64,000 bases of DNA, taken from Trichuris trichiura (taxonomy: Eukaryota > Nematoda > Enoplea > Trichinellida > Trichuridae). A program made the translations under genes and the position numbers. The stretch is taken from the NCBI GenBank assembly GCA_037903355.1, contig JBAJFE010000014.1:3348001-3412000 (forward strand), written 5' to 3'. This document shows, piece by piece, positions 34,001-46,039 of the stretch; within the stretch, counting starts at the first letter, position 1; each line of letters opens with the position of its first letter. The notes beneath the pieces were generated by a model. It made no database searches. It saw only the letters and a program-made list of their open reading frames with translations, and had not been told where the DNA came from.

Positions 34001-36326
34001 AGGTCATATTTGGAAATGGGATCTCTTGTAGCGTGGGTGTTGGTTTTCACTAGCATATCGCGGGACATGTTAAGCCTGTTGATGAAAGATCAGAAAAAGA
34101 AAAGGAAATGATGTTTTCAGGGCGTTAGGAACTTCCTGAAAGCCCCGTCTTTATTTCCTGTTACTGGTCATTTGGTAACCAACGGGTTTATCAAACCGTA
34201 CGATATACTAGGAAGGACCTTTGTTTTTTCTGCGTTGAGAAATGGTTACAGATAATGCGTTTGTTAAACATTTTTTTATAAAGTTTTCTGAAGCTTTCAG
34301 GACTCACCTTTTCCTATTTCAACTGAGTAAGTGTTGAATATTGGCTTTAGAAGTAGAGAGGAGCATTGGTAATGTACACATCCCTTTGTATAAGGATAAG
34401 TATTGGCACCTTTATAAATGCACTGTTTAAGTATTGAGGTTAATCAAAAGAAAGCAAGGTCTGTCGTTCTGGTATAGTCACTGCCCTAGTGATAAACGGA
34501 TAAGGAAAATATCTGTACTTGCTTTGCGGAAGTTGAGAAGTACCAGGACCGTTAAAAAGCCAGCCATACCAACCTTCGTCTGAGACGGCGATGTCAGAAA
34601 AAGTTCGTATCTGAAAGCTACCTAAAGATTCTCGAAGAGTTTTTTCACGTCAAGCTGGCTCAGCTGAAACTGACCAAACCGTTAAGTAAGATGCTGGGTA
34701 ATGGAATGGCTACGATTAAACTTCTGAAGGTTTTTGGTTGCTTACGATGAACAGGTTTATCGTTTACAATGAAAATAATAAAGTCAGTACTGCCGTAGGT
34801 GGAAGAGTTTTGCTTAAGCTTAGGGAATTTTTTTTCATAGTAGATCTTCAGATTCACGGGTTTGGCCTGTTGGATGTATCTGTAAGTAAACTTCAAAGTG
34901 CCCTACCAACGGATGGATGAGCAAATTGTAAGAGAAAATACAGAACAATTTTTATACCGTACGTTTCGGAACTGCTCGTGTTCCGTCGTCAGCAGTGTTG
35001 GAGAGACAACGGAACACGAGCAGTTCCGAAACGTACGGTATACAAACTGTTCTGTATTTTCTCTAACAATTTGCTCATCCATCCGTTGGTAGGGCACTTT
35101 GAAGTTTATTTACAGATACATCCAACAGGCCAAACCCGTGAATCTGAAGATCTACTATAAAACTATTCAAGCCTGTTAAAAGACATCCTGTCTTTCGAAA
35201 GCTTAGGGAATTGAACAATTTTAGTCGTCGCCGCTGGCAAAGCTAGTTGTATCCCCTACACCTTGGCAGCCGGAGACCTGTTTTCCTTTCAAAGCGAAAA
35301 TATCATTCTTCTACTTATATATGCTTACATTTGCTGCTGCAACTAATAATTTTAGATCTGATGGGATTATTCACGAACTTAACATTCAGTTTGCGTTAAT
35401 TATATGCATTTACGAACCAGATACCGTTTAGGCAGCATTGGAAACCATTGGAAACCCAAAGACATCCTGTTTTTCGAAACATTGGAAACCCTTCATTAAT
35501 AGTTTTCTTACTGAGCTAGTAAATGATAAAAGTAGAATTGACTGAAGCTGATGGTTTGAATTTATCGTTCATAATAACTCAAGCAGCGCATCTAAGTTGT
35601 GAAAGCCTTTATAGACATCCTTTAGAACGGAAATTTTATCTTTATGTATGAAAATCCCAAGATGCAGTCTCGCTATATGGAAAGAGCAACTAACTGATCT
35701 GTTCAGAATAAATCTGTAATGAAAAAGTTGACTTACTCCTTTAAGAACTCTCGGTGATATGGTAAAAAAGCTGGCCCAAATAATGAACCAGGAGAATACG
35801 TTGAACTATGAATAATCGTTAAGATATCATATTTACTCATTCCATCAATTTGATCGTGCTTCATCCGGTCCAGGGCTTGGACTAAACGATGCCATTCATC
35901 CATTGTGCACGTGCGTATCTCACGACGTTGTGCTGGAAGTATCTTCTTTCTCGAATCTTTATCAACAGCAGCAGCGTTCTTTCTCCAATAATCTTCGAAC
36001 TGCTGCATAGTACGCATCGTGGATAGGGTGACAAACCATTTCTTTTGATTATCGGTCAGTTTAACAGAATCAACCGTGGACCTTGATATTAGTTCACGAC
36101 GCCATTCAAGTTTTCTTTGACAGTATTTGATCAACTGATTTTGGGAAAAACGCTTTTGGGATTGAGATGTGGCGCGGATTGTTTCCTGCAGGCACGTGTG
36201 AACTTTCATATCATTGTCTTGGGCATTGCGTATTTCCCTTCTCGGACAGCAATCTATCAGAAAGAAGAAACTGCAGCATAAAAATAACAGGACATTGTTG
36301 ACCATTATGGCATTTCGACAAATCAT
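31048..36326 (-). CDS. Secreted tyrosinase-like protein with PAN-like C-terminus, copper site incomplete
   Basis: Five exons (36326-35737, 32979-32661, 32613-31781, 31698-31436, 31388-31048) give about 781 residues. Residues 8-27 form a signal peptide. The tyrosinase domain (about 135-335) has the usual landmarks: FGPAFLPYHREFLK, ALRMYDADVALPYWDS, LWVGGHM and PVFYFHHAF. Tyrosinases oxidise phenols with six copper-binding His, used in nematodes for cuticle or eggshell hardening. Here CuA keeps H173 and H191 but has L182. CuB keeps the HH pair at 331-332 but has Y305 and T309 where the spacing calls for His. A Cys-rich segment, an unrecognised beta-rich region and a PAN/apple-like domain (Cys at about 680-760) follow. 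Intron 1 is 2.76 kb and holds a 322-bp palindrome; introns 2 and 4 are 47 nt. Likely a non-catalytic relative. Confidence 0.85.
34837..35158. repeat. 322-bp palindrome made of two Penelope-type terminal repeats
   Basis: Two arms of 150 bp (34837-34986 and 35009-35158), close to identical, are separated by 22 nt. Both contain CTACCAACGGATGGATGAGC. The left arm, read on the minus strand from 34992 to 34964, has CTGACGA, stem GGAAC/GTTCC and GAAA. The right arm lacks the intact CTGACGA because the core ends at the spacer. It sits in intron 1 of the tyrosinase-like gene. Confidence 0.8.
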
Positions 36327-37981
36327 GAGTACTTTTCGAAGCGCAACACTGGTTCTTGAAGACTTCCACAGCTCTTTCTTTCAAGTCAAAATTTTTGCGT
36401 TGAATTTAGGAATTAGATCGTGACCGTGTTTCTGTGCACACTGACGCAGTTTCGCTAACAACGCATTGTGTTGGGAGCAATCGAGAATTCCTGACGACGG
36501 CCATCAATTATCATTTGTGCAGGTCTAAGCACTTTACTTAATGAGGGTTTAATGCCAGAGTAGGTTTTTGTTCCCTCTGGAATCAACTGGCGGTGACTAT
36601 TTTCTGCATTTAAATGTAAACACGTTCACTCACGCATTATCGCTTAAGCTACGTCAGATTAACTAGGCTGCCAAGTTGACTTTCCACAGAATTAAAGTTC
36701 TTGGGAAACTTGTCTGATTTGATCAGTTGATAAAATCATTTAAGTCGTATAATCTTGTAGCCTTGCATTTTCTTTATTTCTCCTTGATTCAGGCTTTTTT
36801 CAATTCTCTTGCTTTGCTTCCTTGCACACTATATGCTTCTATGTCCTGCTGTCAGAGCGTGAAATTCAGTTGTTAGGAAAACTTGCTTTGTCTTGAAAAC
36901 AGGCAAGTAACCGTGCGTTTTTTGATGAGCGGAAAGAACAGGTAGTTTAAGGTGAAGTGCAGTTTATGTAATGACCTTGCAAGGACGTCACTACGTTTAT
37001 GTGCCGCCGTTTGAATTGTTAATACTAAACAGCGTGTAGAATGCTCGTTTGCGTAGGTGATTTTAAAAAGGATGAGGGGTTAAGGTTGAGAAGCTATGCC
37101 TTACAAGCATAGATGAGCGCTTACGGGGCTGTTTGAATAGCGCTGATACCGATCTAAGCTAGGGCTTTTATGGTTTCTCGTGATGTAATGCTGTATGTCT
37201 TGAACACGCTGAACTTTATCCAAAAGGTATCCTGTTTGTACAGGCGTGTATTACTTTATAACCGGATGTAAAATGAACACGAGTTCTTTTTCCGTGTTCG
37301 GTCTTGAAAGACATTGAATTAAAACCAATTAAAAGGGGGTGCTTCGTCCTATTATCCTACCTTTGCCTCTTCAAATCAGCGTATGAAGAAAAAGAGAGTT
37401 CGCCCTTCAAAATAGGGCACACCATGGGCATTAAGAGGAAGGGAATAACTTTTACCAAGCTCATTTATCAAAAAAATTCTTTCTTCAGAAGAACAATGAA
37501 CTTGTTACTTTGAATGTAGGATGCCTTCTAACTGGCGCACAATTTTTTCATATCAACATAGTTGCGATGCATCACGATTAAAAATAAAGAAAACTAAGAA
37601 CTGTCAACCTCTGAAATCTTTAACCTTTCCCAATTTTGTTGGTGTATTCGTTAAGCAAGCACGCTGAACCTTTTATCGTAAACGTATTTGTTTTTTCAAC
37701 GATATCTGAAAAGCCTAAGCAGTTTTTACCGATGAAGACAAGTAAAAGGTGGACCCGAAAGCCCTGGAAGCAAAAATTGACAAAAGGTTGTCACGAATGA
37801 CAGATAACGTCATAAAACTTGATGTACCCTTCCCCCTCCCCGTCATACTGTGCACTTGAGCATATTGGGTAATATAGGCTGAGACAGTAATTAATCGTCA
37901 TATATTACTGATATTAAACGTTTCTTTCAAAAAATTTTGCGGTTTACAACCCGTTCATTAAAATAACATTTATTTTATAAA
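36327..37981. other. Unassigned DNA upstream of the tyrosinase-like gene
   Basis: Should hold the promoter of the minus-strand tyrosinase-like gene near 36330-36600. No other gene, repeat or named element is seen. Confidence 0.4.
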
Positions 37982-38312
37982 CGCAAAGTAGGGAGGCTTT
38001 CGGGCCAATCAAGACCCGTCAACATCGTTAACTGTGCCGTCCCTCAAGTTGGTCATCATGTTAGCAAGCCACTCCATCCGACCGACGTTGGCAGAGACCT
38101 CAGCCGTCAGTTTTTCTCTTGAACGGTCAGGCCTTGGTCCCACCTAGTCAGTCAGACGGTGCAGCGAGCACCCAACTGACCTTCCGTTGGCTGAGGTCTC
38201 TGCCAACGTCGGTCAGATAGAGTGGCTTGCTAACATGATGACCGACCCGAGAGGCGGCATACGTAACGATAATGACGGGTCTCGATTGACCCGAAAGCTT
38301 CCCTACTTAGCG
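37982..38312. repeat. 331-bp inverted repeat of the second Penelope terminal family
   Basis: The arms, about 124 bp (37982-38105 and 38189-38312), are clearly inverted but diverged. The right arm contains ATAATGA, C, GGGTC/GACCC, GAAA at 38269-38296, and the left arm has the same on the minus strand. This is the hammerhead-like stem of Penelope element 2, with decayed first blocks. It is an older head-to-head pair than the one at 34.8 kb. Confidence 0.68.
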
Positions 38313-40223
38313 TTATTTTGTATATTCACGGTAGAAATCCGTTTTCAACCGACGTATAGCCGGTTTTTTAACAAAGCTTATTCCGTAGCTTACGAGTATA
38401 AGCTTGGCCTTTCATTACCATTAAGCAGTAGTGAGTAAGGATATTACCTTTTACGGAAGTTAAATCCGTTGAAGAAGGTATTGATGTATGTTTCATGTTA
38501 AAAAATTTACTACTGATTGGCATTTTAAAAGCAATCTGGCTTTCTCTTTTAATCTTAACCTGTAACGTAACCCAAGTGGTTGCGAATGATCTGGGTCTAT
38601 AGTCCATTAAAGAACGTCAAACAAGTGAACTGAGCAGGGTCACGCTCCATGTTAACGTAAAAGCGTGAAAAGTAGGCGACTGATATGGTCATCTCAATCA
38701 CATTTTCATTTTTGTTTGCTATGGCTCCTTCCGTGTCTTTGTAAACGTGCCCGTATAATACTGGAACAGTCGCCCTGACAGTGAATGACTGAACCAAGCT
38801 GCTAGGGAAACCGCGAGAGACAATTTATGCGGCTTCCAGAATGCTCTAGTCGCTGAAGTGAAATAAGCATCTGTGGGGACTTGTAGATAGCTGCGTCAAA
38901 CGCATGCTTGACCAACTTGAATCAGGCACTCCAAACCCACAGGCAGAAACAAGACATCAGGACTATCCTATCTCGCTATGCTGGCATCGGACAAATAGTA
39001 AGGCGTTTATCTAGACTCTGCAGCAGTGATTCTCGGAGTCATGTACTCCTGGGAGTCATTTCTAAAATTTAGGAAACATTCGCGACCCTGAGATAGAGAA
39101 ACACTGTTGCATAACAAAGGGGCTTTCAAGCTTGCTTCACAGGCTGCATTAAAGTGGCAGCCATGTTAAAATCAGATGAAATAGAAATACCGACCGAGCA
39201 AAAAACAGGTGAGTTGACCAGCGTTTTGCTCGATCGGTACTTCTATTCTGTCTAATACGTGGCTGAGAATATCAGGTTTACCTGTGGTATATCTCACATA
39301 ATGACAACAAAAGAAACTATCGCCCATAAGTTTCATTAATAAGAAAATATGGGAAATCTCAAGAAATACTGGGCAGAGAGAAAGAGCAAGAACAGGGAAA
39401 ACATGATAACAAGTGGACGACCATGGAAGTTCAACGTGAACAAGATAATGATGTTCCTAAGGCGTCAGTCATGGCGGAGCAGGCAGTCATCTGTAGGAAA
39501 ACAGAAAATAATCTGACTACCTCAAACGTTTGCCTTGAAAGCAACCATCAATGGAGAAAAACGTTTCTTCTTTCGCTTTTGTCCCACTTATTCGAGTTCT
39601 GCGGGTCTGGTAATGTTCTTTCTTTCGCGTCTCTCGAATGCTTGGTCCTGAGTGAATCGTGGTTCTCTTAGGTCGGAATATTTTTTGTCCATTCATCTTT
39701 GGGCTTCGTCATTTCCCCTCTATTTGGAAGTGGAGTAGTAACTGTTTCTCAGGACGACTCTCTTCTCGTCAGAGAACGTGCCCAGCCCACTAGACGTTTT
39801 TCCCTGACTTTATTCATTATAGGCGCCTACAGCCATTGTCAGTCTTACCATTTTGTTTGGGTTATGCTCTAGCCTACTTATTCCGAGGGTGCATTGTCGT
39901 TTCTGTTACGTTCAATCGCTGCTCGCCTTATCTGGCAACGCCATATGCTTGGATGAGCGAAAGACCGCTGGGCGGGCAAAAGCGCGGTAAAATTTTGATT
40001 GTTTTCCAGCGCAATTTCCACGCAGTTTTCTTGAAAGCTCTTTGTCGCATGGAATTCCAATTGGCGTTTTCCATTCTAGCTGATGCATCCTTCATAAGGG
40101 GAACCTTCTAGGGTATTTAAATGTCAAAGTTTTAGTCAAAGGTTCATTAATGCTGATTGTGCCAGTAGTTCTGAGTCCAAATTCATTATATTCCGTTTCT
40201 CTGAGTTTCAATTCGAGGCCATA
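38313..40223. other. Unassigned DNA with one strong hairpin
   Basis: Nothing recognisable as a gene. A 23-bp imperfect inverted repeat, 39181-39203 with 39224-39246 (ATAGAAATACCGACCGAGCA and its near complement), separated by 20 nt, would form a long hairpin in RNA. Confidence 0.45.
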
Positions 40224-41720
40224 CTATGCTGAGTGGCTTTTCCAGACAATTACTACTTCTAATGCTTCACGCCATTCCGCCATTAAGAAGACGTTAGCGC
40301 AAAGCGTTGTTAGCGGGGCATTTAATATCTTGTGTATCCCTGGTGGTTTTGCCTGTGACGAGATGAAGAACAGTGACAACATGGAGGAACCCTTATGTAC
40401 CCCTACTATGATTGGGGAGCTCTGTGTCTTTCTTGGGCTGGTACGGACATCGCTCGTGGCCTCGCTGTAAATCATTTTTAGCCGGTTCACGTGTTCTTCA
40501 AGAACATTACACTGTCGAAGTAACCATACAGTCGAGTGGGGCACTTTGTCGAAGCCCTTTTCAAGGCCAGAGAAGGGTGCATGTAGTACCTGATCTTCCA
40601 TCCGGTATTTCTGCAATAGTATCCCGTGCATTACAGCATCAAGTGTGCTGCAGTTTTCCCTGAACCCATACTGGTTGTCCGTGATGCTTATAATGTTTCC
40701 TAGCCACTTATATCTATGATTCGTTCTAAAATTTTTAATTTGGCTTGTCAGTCTAGAACAGCCGGCGATGTCACCCGTGCCTTTGCATAGATGTATTGCT
40801 ACGCTAGTTTTCTCAGCTGAGGGTATTTCTTTACGCACATGAGCTGCTTTTGTAGTGCTGTGAGTCATGTAACATCCTCAGGGGGCAGAATTTCCAGAGT
40901 TCGCTCGATAAGTCATCTACGGCTGTTTGTTGTCGTTCTTGATTTTTGTTTATGCCAGTTCGATCTCTTCTGTGTTAATTTTGGGGAGATTGATCCGGCT
41001 TTGTGTTTGCCTTTGGGGATCAGCGGGGGTTCAAATTCTTTTGTAATCATTGAGCTGACGTGGCATTTCAATTTTTCTGATAGTTCCTTTGGTTTTCTAG
41101 TAAAAATATTTTAAAACTGCTGCCTATTTTTTTTCATAACAGGAGTTTGTTCGTACAAATTTTTTGTTACGGAAATTACCTCGTTTATTCGTGAAACACC
41201 CCAAAAAATATTGTGAAGGTTGCTTTTGTTTTCTCTATGTATTTCCACTTACGTCTTTAATCTGACAGTAGTATTTGATGTTTTCTGTGGCTCTTGAACG
41301 CGCTTTAGCCAAATTGTGTACTAGTTGCTCCCATGAGGACTCCGTATATTTCAGTATTATTCTTCCATGTGTGCTGCTTTGGTCTTACCGATTTCTTTCT
41401 TTGCTTCGAAGTAGCTTTTATAACTTGCTTCTGTCCTGGTAAATTGCCATTGTGGGTACATTTATTTCTTTAGTTGATAACCAGTTGCACTTATTCAGTC
41501 TATCACCGTGTTTCCTTATTAGTTGCTGCCTCGTCCATTTTTTTCCTATGCGGTTTTGTTCTTCTCAGTAATTGTTTTTCTTGTGTGCAGTATTTATTAA
41601 TTGCTGCCAAGTCTGTTCTGACGTTTGTGACAGATGCTATGTAATGATCATTGTGCCGTTGGCTTTTCTTTAAGTTTCTACCACTTAGTTTTTTCCTTAG
41701 TATTTATTGGTAGCCAGTGT
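40224..41720 (-). mobile_element. Degenerate RTE-like non-LTR retrotransposon
   Basis: The minus strand shows a reverse transcriptase fragment (40868-40224) with KTSVAIHLCKGTGDIAGCSR, ITDNQYGFRENCSTLDA, FSGLEKGFDKVPHSTVW and GVHKGSSMLS. These are in the order of finger and palm blocks of RTE-type elements, up to but not including the catalytic YADD. Further upstream (about 41100-41700) broken minus-strand frames recall the region before the polymerase (KTKAAHMEEYYEIYG, then LVHNLAKARSRATENI). Many stops and shifts mean it is an old copy. The ends are not defined. Confidence 0.72.
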
Positions 41721-43454
41721 TTTCGTTAAACAGCCATTCAAATTTCAAGGAGTTGTCGATGCTCTGGAAGTGCAGCTCTGTTCTGTAGCCACTTTACAAT
41801 CCTTCATCAATCTGTGGTCACGTATTCATGTTACTGAGTAGTTTGCTTTTGTTTTCCATTTGCTAGAGTCATCAAGTGGTTGTCTTTCTTGATGAAGTAT
41901 ATATTTTGTATGAATTCGAGAGCGAGTAGGACAACTTTATTATAAGCAAGCGACATGACAGTAAAAGACATAGTACAACTGACTAACTAAAAACCGGTTA
42001 GATGCTTTATGAGGGTGAGTGGGCGTCATCTTGGTACTCCAACATATTTCCTAAAATTTGATCATTTACAGAGACTCATTCACTCGCCTTCCTGTTTGCT
42101 TATGCCATATCCATAGCTTTCACGGTAGGCTCCAGCGTTTCTTTCTGTTTTGCCAGCACGGCCATCAAATCGACTCCAAGGAGTAGATATTCCCTTCTTC
42201 CTTTTCTCAGTCTGATTAACCCTATTTTTCTGATGGTATAAGTGTTTGTTTATTTCTATATTTAGCCACTGCCTTTTGATTCATCTCCATTACTCCTTTT
42301 TTTTCTGAGTTGTGCAATTATAATCTACCCTTGTGCAGTTGTCGATTATTAGATCATGTCAGCCTTTGCAGTCATTTATCTTATTGTAAGTTTCCACAGT
42401 GAGATGACACAAATGGTAGTCATTGTACGCGGGAATGTGTACGAAGACTGCCGCGCCCAGTTAGTGCTGGTTAGCCTTTCATGAAGTTATACCCAACGGT
42501 GACTCAGTTCCATGCATTTCTAAAGCAAATGTACGTGCCTCGTTATTTAAGTTTGAAGTTCTAAAAAAATAATTGCCGTTATCTTAAATCATCTGCAGGA
42601 CTTGTTTATAACCGCGGGAAAAGAAATTCTTTACAAGAGACGGGTGGGTCGGTGATTAACGGCAAACAGACCACGATGGAAAGATGGATCAGTTTTGAAT
42701 GTAGGAGCTGTCCGTTTGCGTCACTGAAGAATTGCTGCAGCTGCTTCATATTTGTGAGTCATCAGGGAAGAAAAACATTTATCTGACTACTGCAATAAAG
42801 TCCTCGCATCTTTGTACAATGCTAAGAACAACATAATGGATGCTCCTTAAGGATGATGCGGATATACAAGAGTAAGATAGATGTGCCTAAGCAGTGCAGT
42901 TCGCCAAAAAATAGGGTGAGCAAGACGGTGGATCTGAACGTGTTATTGCCCCGCTACACTGATGCACACACGGAGTTTTGATTTTTTACCTTTCGAAATG
43001 GGTGAATAACCAGTAGAGTAAATTTGGATATGACACTGTCTATCGGTACAGTTTTTCTCTTGTTATTTCGTTTCTGGCAGTAGCGCATTTCTTTGTTTCT
43101 CAACCTGCTGTTGGAAAGTAATATTTTCGTAAAAGGATACATAGCGTTTCAATGCAATTGTATTTCATTCTGTTTGGTAAAACATACGGCTTACTATTAA
43201 ACCCGAAGTTTCAGAAGTTGACTTGTTTCACCATAGGCGTGACATTAGCAGCTTATTTGCACGTGTTCAAAAAACCAAGCAGAATAACAGCATTGTCTCT
43301 GTTGAAGTTATGTAAGAATTCCTTTCATATTTCATACGAGAAATGAGCTCTCCCTGAAATACTTGTAGGCGGCTCTGAGCAGACTTCTGAAATGATACAT
43401 GAAAAGTTAAAGCAGGTGCAAAAACCCACCGGACCGGTGGACTAAAAGAAGATA
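41721..43454. other. Unassigned T-rich DNA
   Basis: Possibly the decayed 5' part of the RTE-like element (on the minus strand), but no endonuclease motif is visible. No host gene is supported. Confidence 0.35.
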
Positions 43455-43809
43455 CGGTTGAACCTCCTTAATTTGACCGCGCAACGCGACCGCGACTGGT
43501 CAACTTACAGAGAGCAAACTAGCATTGCGTCCATATACCACTTCACGGTTGAAGCAGTCAACTTCCCGCCTACGATGGTGGTCGACGTAGAGGTTGCCCA
43601 TGCGCTTATTAACGTGCAGACCAACCAACTGGTCAAAATTCGGTCAACTTATGCAGGTCGTCGACATATAGAGGTAGTCGACTTTGGAGATTCAACTGTA
43701 GTCTATTCAACCGAGCCACTTATACCCACAGCCTCCCTATACTGACCACCTCCTATGTTGACCAGTTTTCCCCAGTCTCTTGGATGGCCAACTTACAGAG
43801 GTTCTACTG
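43455..43809. mobile_element. Pogo/Tigger-like MITE
   Basis: A 355-bp element with ends CGGTTGAACCTCCTTAA and, reverse-complemented from the right, CAGTAGAACCTCTGTAA. TA flanks both sides (43453-43454 and 43810-43811). The phrase 'gtcaact' recurs several times inside in both orientations. It has no coding capacity and fits a pogo-type non-autonomous element. Confidence 0.75.
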
Positions 43810-43852
43810 TAGTATGCATGTGTCGTAAACTAACTGCACCTATTAAACTGCC

Positions 43853-43990
43853 ATGCAACGAGCTATTAAAGCATTGGCCATAGCAAAATATGTTATGCAC
43901 TGCTCAGCCACTTTAGAGCCCAGAATTAATACTTTTATGGAGAGTTCATTCCAGTTGCGAAACGTACCTTACACAGACATCACAGCAATG
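43853..43990 (+). pseudogene. Penelope-like endonuclease C-terminal fragment
   Basis: About 45 codons (AIKALAIAKYVMHCSATLEP, then FQLRNVPYTDI) resemble the same part of the Penelope endonuclease at 12319 (KQASAVAEYATQC...LRRIKEALYIRH). It is strongly diverged and carries no flanking repeat. Confidence 0.45.
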
Positions 43991-44319
43991 TCATCAACAG
44001 AGTCAATAGCGTCAAATTCAGTGACATGTGGGAACCATAAGAGTTGCCATACCTTACGAATTCAATCCAATCAGAGTCAAACTAACAACAGCACACGTTT
44101 GTGGTCTTGTTCTTTTCTTTTTTTATCTCTGCATTTACTGTTCGATTACTTTATTTTTCACTTCCATTCTTAGCATCTGTATTTTACTTTTTCTTTTCCT
44201 GAATCCCGCTTTCAGCTTTCTTTCAATTTATCCTCATTTCATATTATTAAGTTGGAACGTGATACTGACGCTGTCTGCAAGGTCAGTTTAACATTGAAAA
44301 CGTTCACAATGAACAAATA

Positions 44320-44990
44320 TCAATAAATCAGGTATTTTCCATTACTGTCTAAAACCATAGGCCATTTATCGGGCAGGTGCATGGTACCACTCTTGTAAAA
44401 GGAGGTTAGCTTGGACTGTAACCATTTTTTAAACCTTTTCCCAACGAGAAAGTTACTAAAAGAACGAACAATGTGTTCATCTGATGGAAGAACGTCTGGA
44501 AAGTGTGGTAGACTGCAGAGTATTTTCCAGCCGTGTTCGTTCACAAACCAGCGAGTACCTATGGCAACATGCGGTCGCGCGTTCGTTTTCCTCCTGCTTG
44601 AAGAAAACATAGTGGCTGTTCCAGTAGAGACCTCTATTCAATTTCTCTCTAAATCCTACTAGATGATTAGCCTTACACTTCGGCCGTCACTGTTTCCTAT
44701 TCTGGAAGTACTTTCCAATGTTCAGTGCCACGTGCACTCCATCGAACGCAAATCAGAAGCTTTTTCAGGTGTCCATCCATCAGATACGACTTCAGTTGGA
44801 GCTGTGGAGTCAGAGTAAACTCAATGGCGAGTTCACCTCAGAGAGAACCCAGGATTCATCTGCCGTGAAAAGATGATTCAGATACGCGAATTTCCGACGG
44901 TTCATAAAGAGTTCCGCAAGGCAGTCGAGTCTTCTGTTCTTGTTCTGCCGCCGAAACTATAGCGTGCATTTCAGCCCACCACATTAACGC
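44320..44990 (-). pseudogene. Mariner transposase fragment, different lineage
   Basis: The minus strand encodes the C-terminal third of a mariner transposase: NARPHVA (second Asp block with the D lost), LPHFPDVLPSDEHIVRSFSN (third block) and DKWPMVLDSNGKYLIY at the end. Upstream broken pieces include TADESWV (first block). It differs clearly from the copies at 4.4 and 14.0 kb, so it is a separate family. Confidence 0.78.
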
Positions 44991-45597
44991 TACTAAGCCA
45001 TTTTAAACTATAGCCGTTTGGGAGCAAGATAAAGCCATTGGCACTGCTTGTTCGCTATTATTCTCAGCCTTTGCTTGCGATGCGTCTGATTTCAGAGATG
45101 AAAGATGTCCTGCATGCGGCTTAATTCTCTCTTCCATTAACAAAACTTTACGAACCAGTTTTCAGAATTCATTAAGCAGTTCGCGGACAAAGGTGACAGG
45201 CTGAAGTTACAAGCGGTTTCCGCTAACCTACTTGAACAATAAAACTGCTTTTCACCAAACTTTATTGGACATGGGCGAATAAAGAAAAGAAATATTAAAA
45301 AATAAAACTGATTTGATTTTTCTTTTTTTCTCTCCTTGCTAACGGGTGCGTTATTCAGAATAAAAATTTTTTGCGGCTTTGCTACCCGATCGTTAAAAAC
45401 GTTTATTTCCAAACGTTTAACCCGCGGAACTAAATAACTTATAAAACTGATAAGTCGTTGCTTCTAAAATTTTTTTACGCGGAATTTCCAACCCATTTTT
45501 AACTAACGTTTATCGCATAAACATTCACGGAAATTCCGTGAAAAAAAACTTTTTAGAAGAGACAATTTAAAAACCCGTTAAGACGGAATGCGTCAGC
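44991..45597. other. Unassigned AT-rich DNA
   Basis: No gene is seen. About 45350-45500 repeats variants of 'cgttaa..acgttta' in both orientations, with no named family. Confidence 0.35.
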
Positions 45598-45790
45598 TCC
45601 CCAACACTGCCGACGGCGGAACAAGAGCAGTTCCGAAACGTACGGTATGGGATTTGTTCTGCAATTTCTCTAACAACTTGTTCATCCATTCGTTGGTAGG
45701 GCACTTTGAAGTTTACTTACAGGTACATACAACAGGCCAAACCCGTGAACCAGAAGAACAACTGTGAAACAACCAAAGCCTGTTAAAAGA
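45598..45790 (+). repeat. Solo Penelope-type terminal repeat, degenerate hammerhead-like core
   Basis: Matches the arms at 34.8-35.2 kb. The core reads CCGACGG, C, GGAAC/GTTCC, GAAA (45610-45637), so the stem and GAAA survive but the first block has lost key bases. The repeat continues through the conserved 'ccgttggtag' region. Confidence 0.65.
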
Positions 45791-46039
45791 CACCCTGTCT
45801 TTCGAAACCCGTTAAGAAGAAGAAAAAGAAAACAACATAAATCAACATAAGTCATCCTGCGCTTTGCAATGCATGACAAAAAACTGAACATAAAGTTCTT
45901 CAAAGAGTCCAGAATGACATTTTGAAAAAACAAAAAGGAGCGATTATTTCTTTATCAAAGCACCAAAATCCGGCTACGCGCAAGGCAGTAGTCTCGCCGT
46001 TATCCGCACTGGTAGGCATACGCCGCCAACAGGGTAGAC

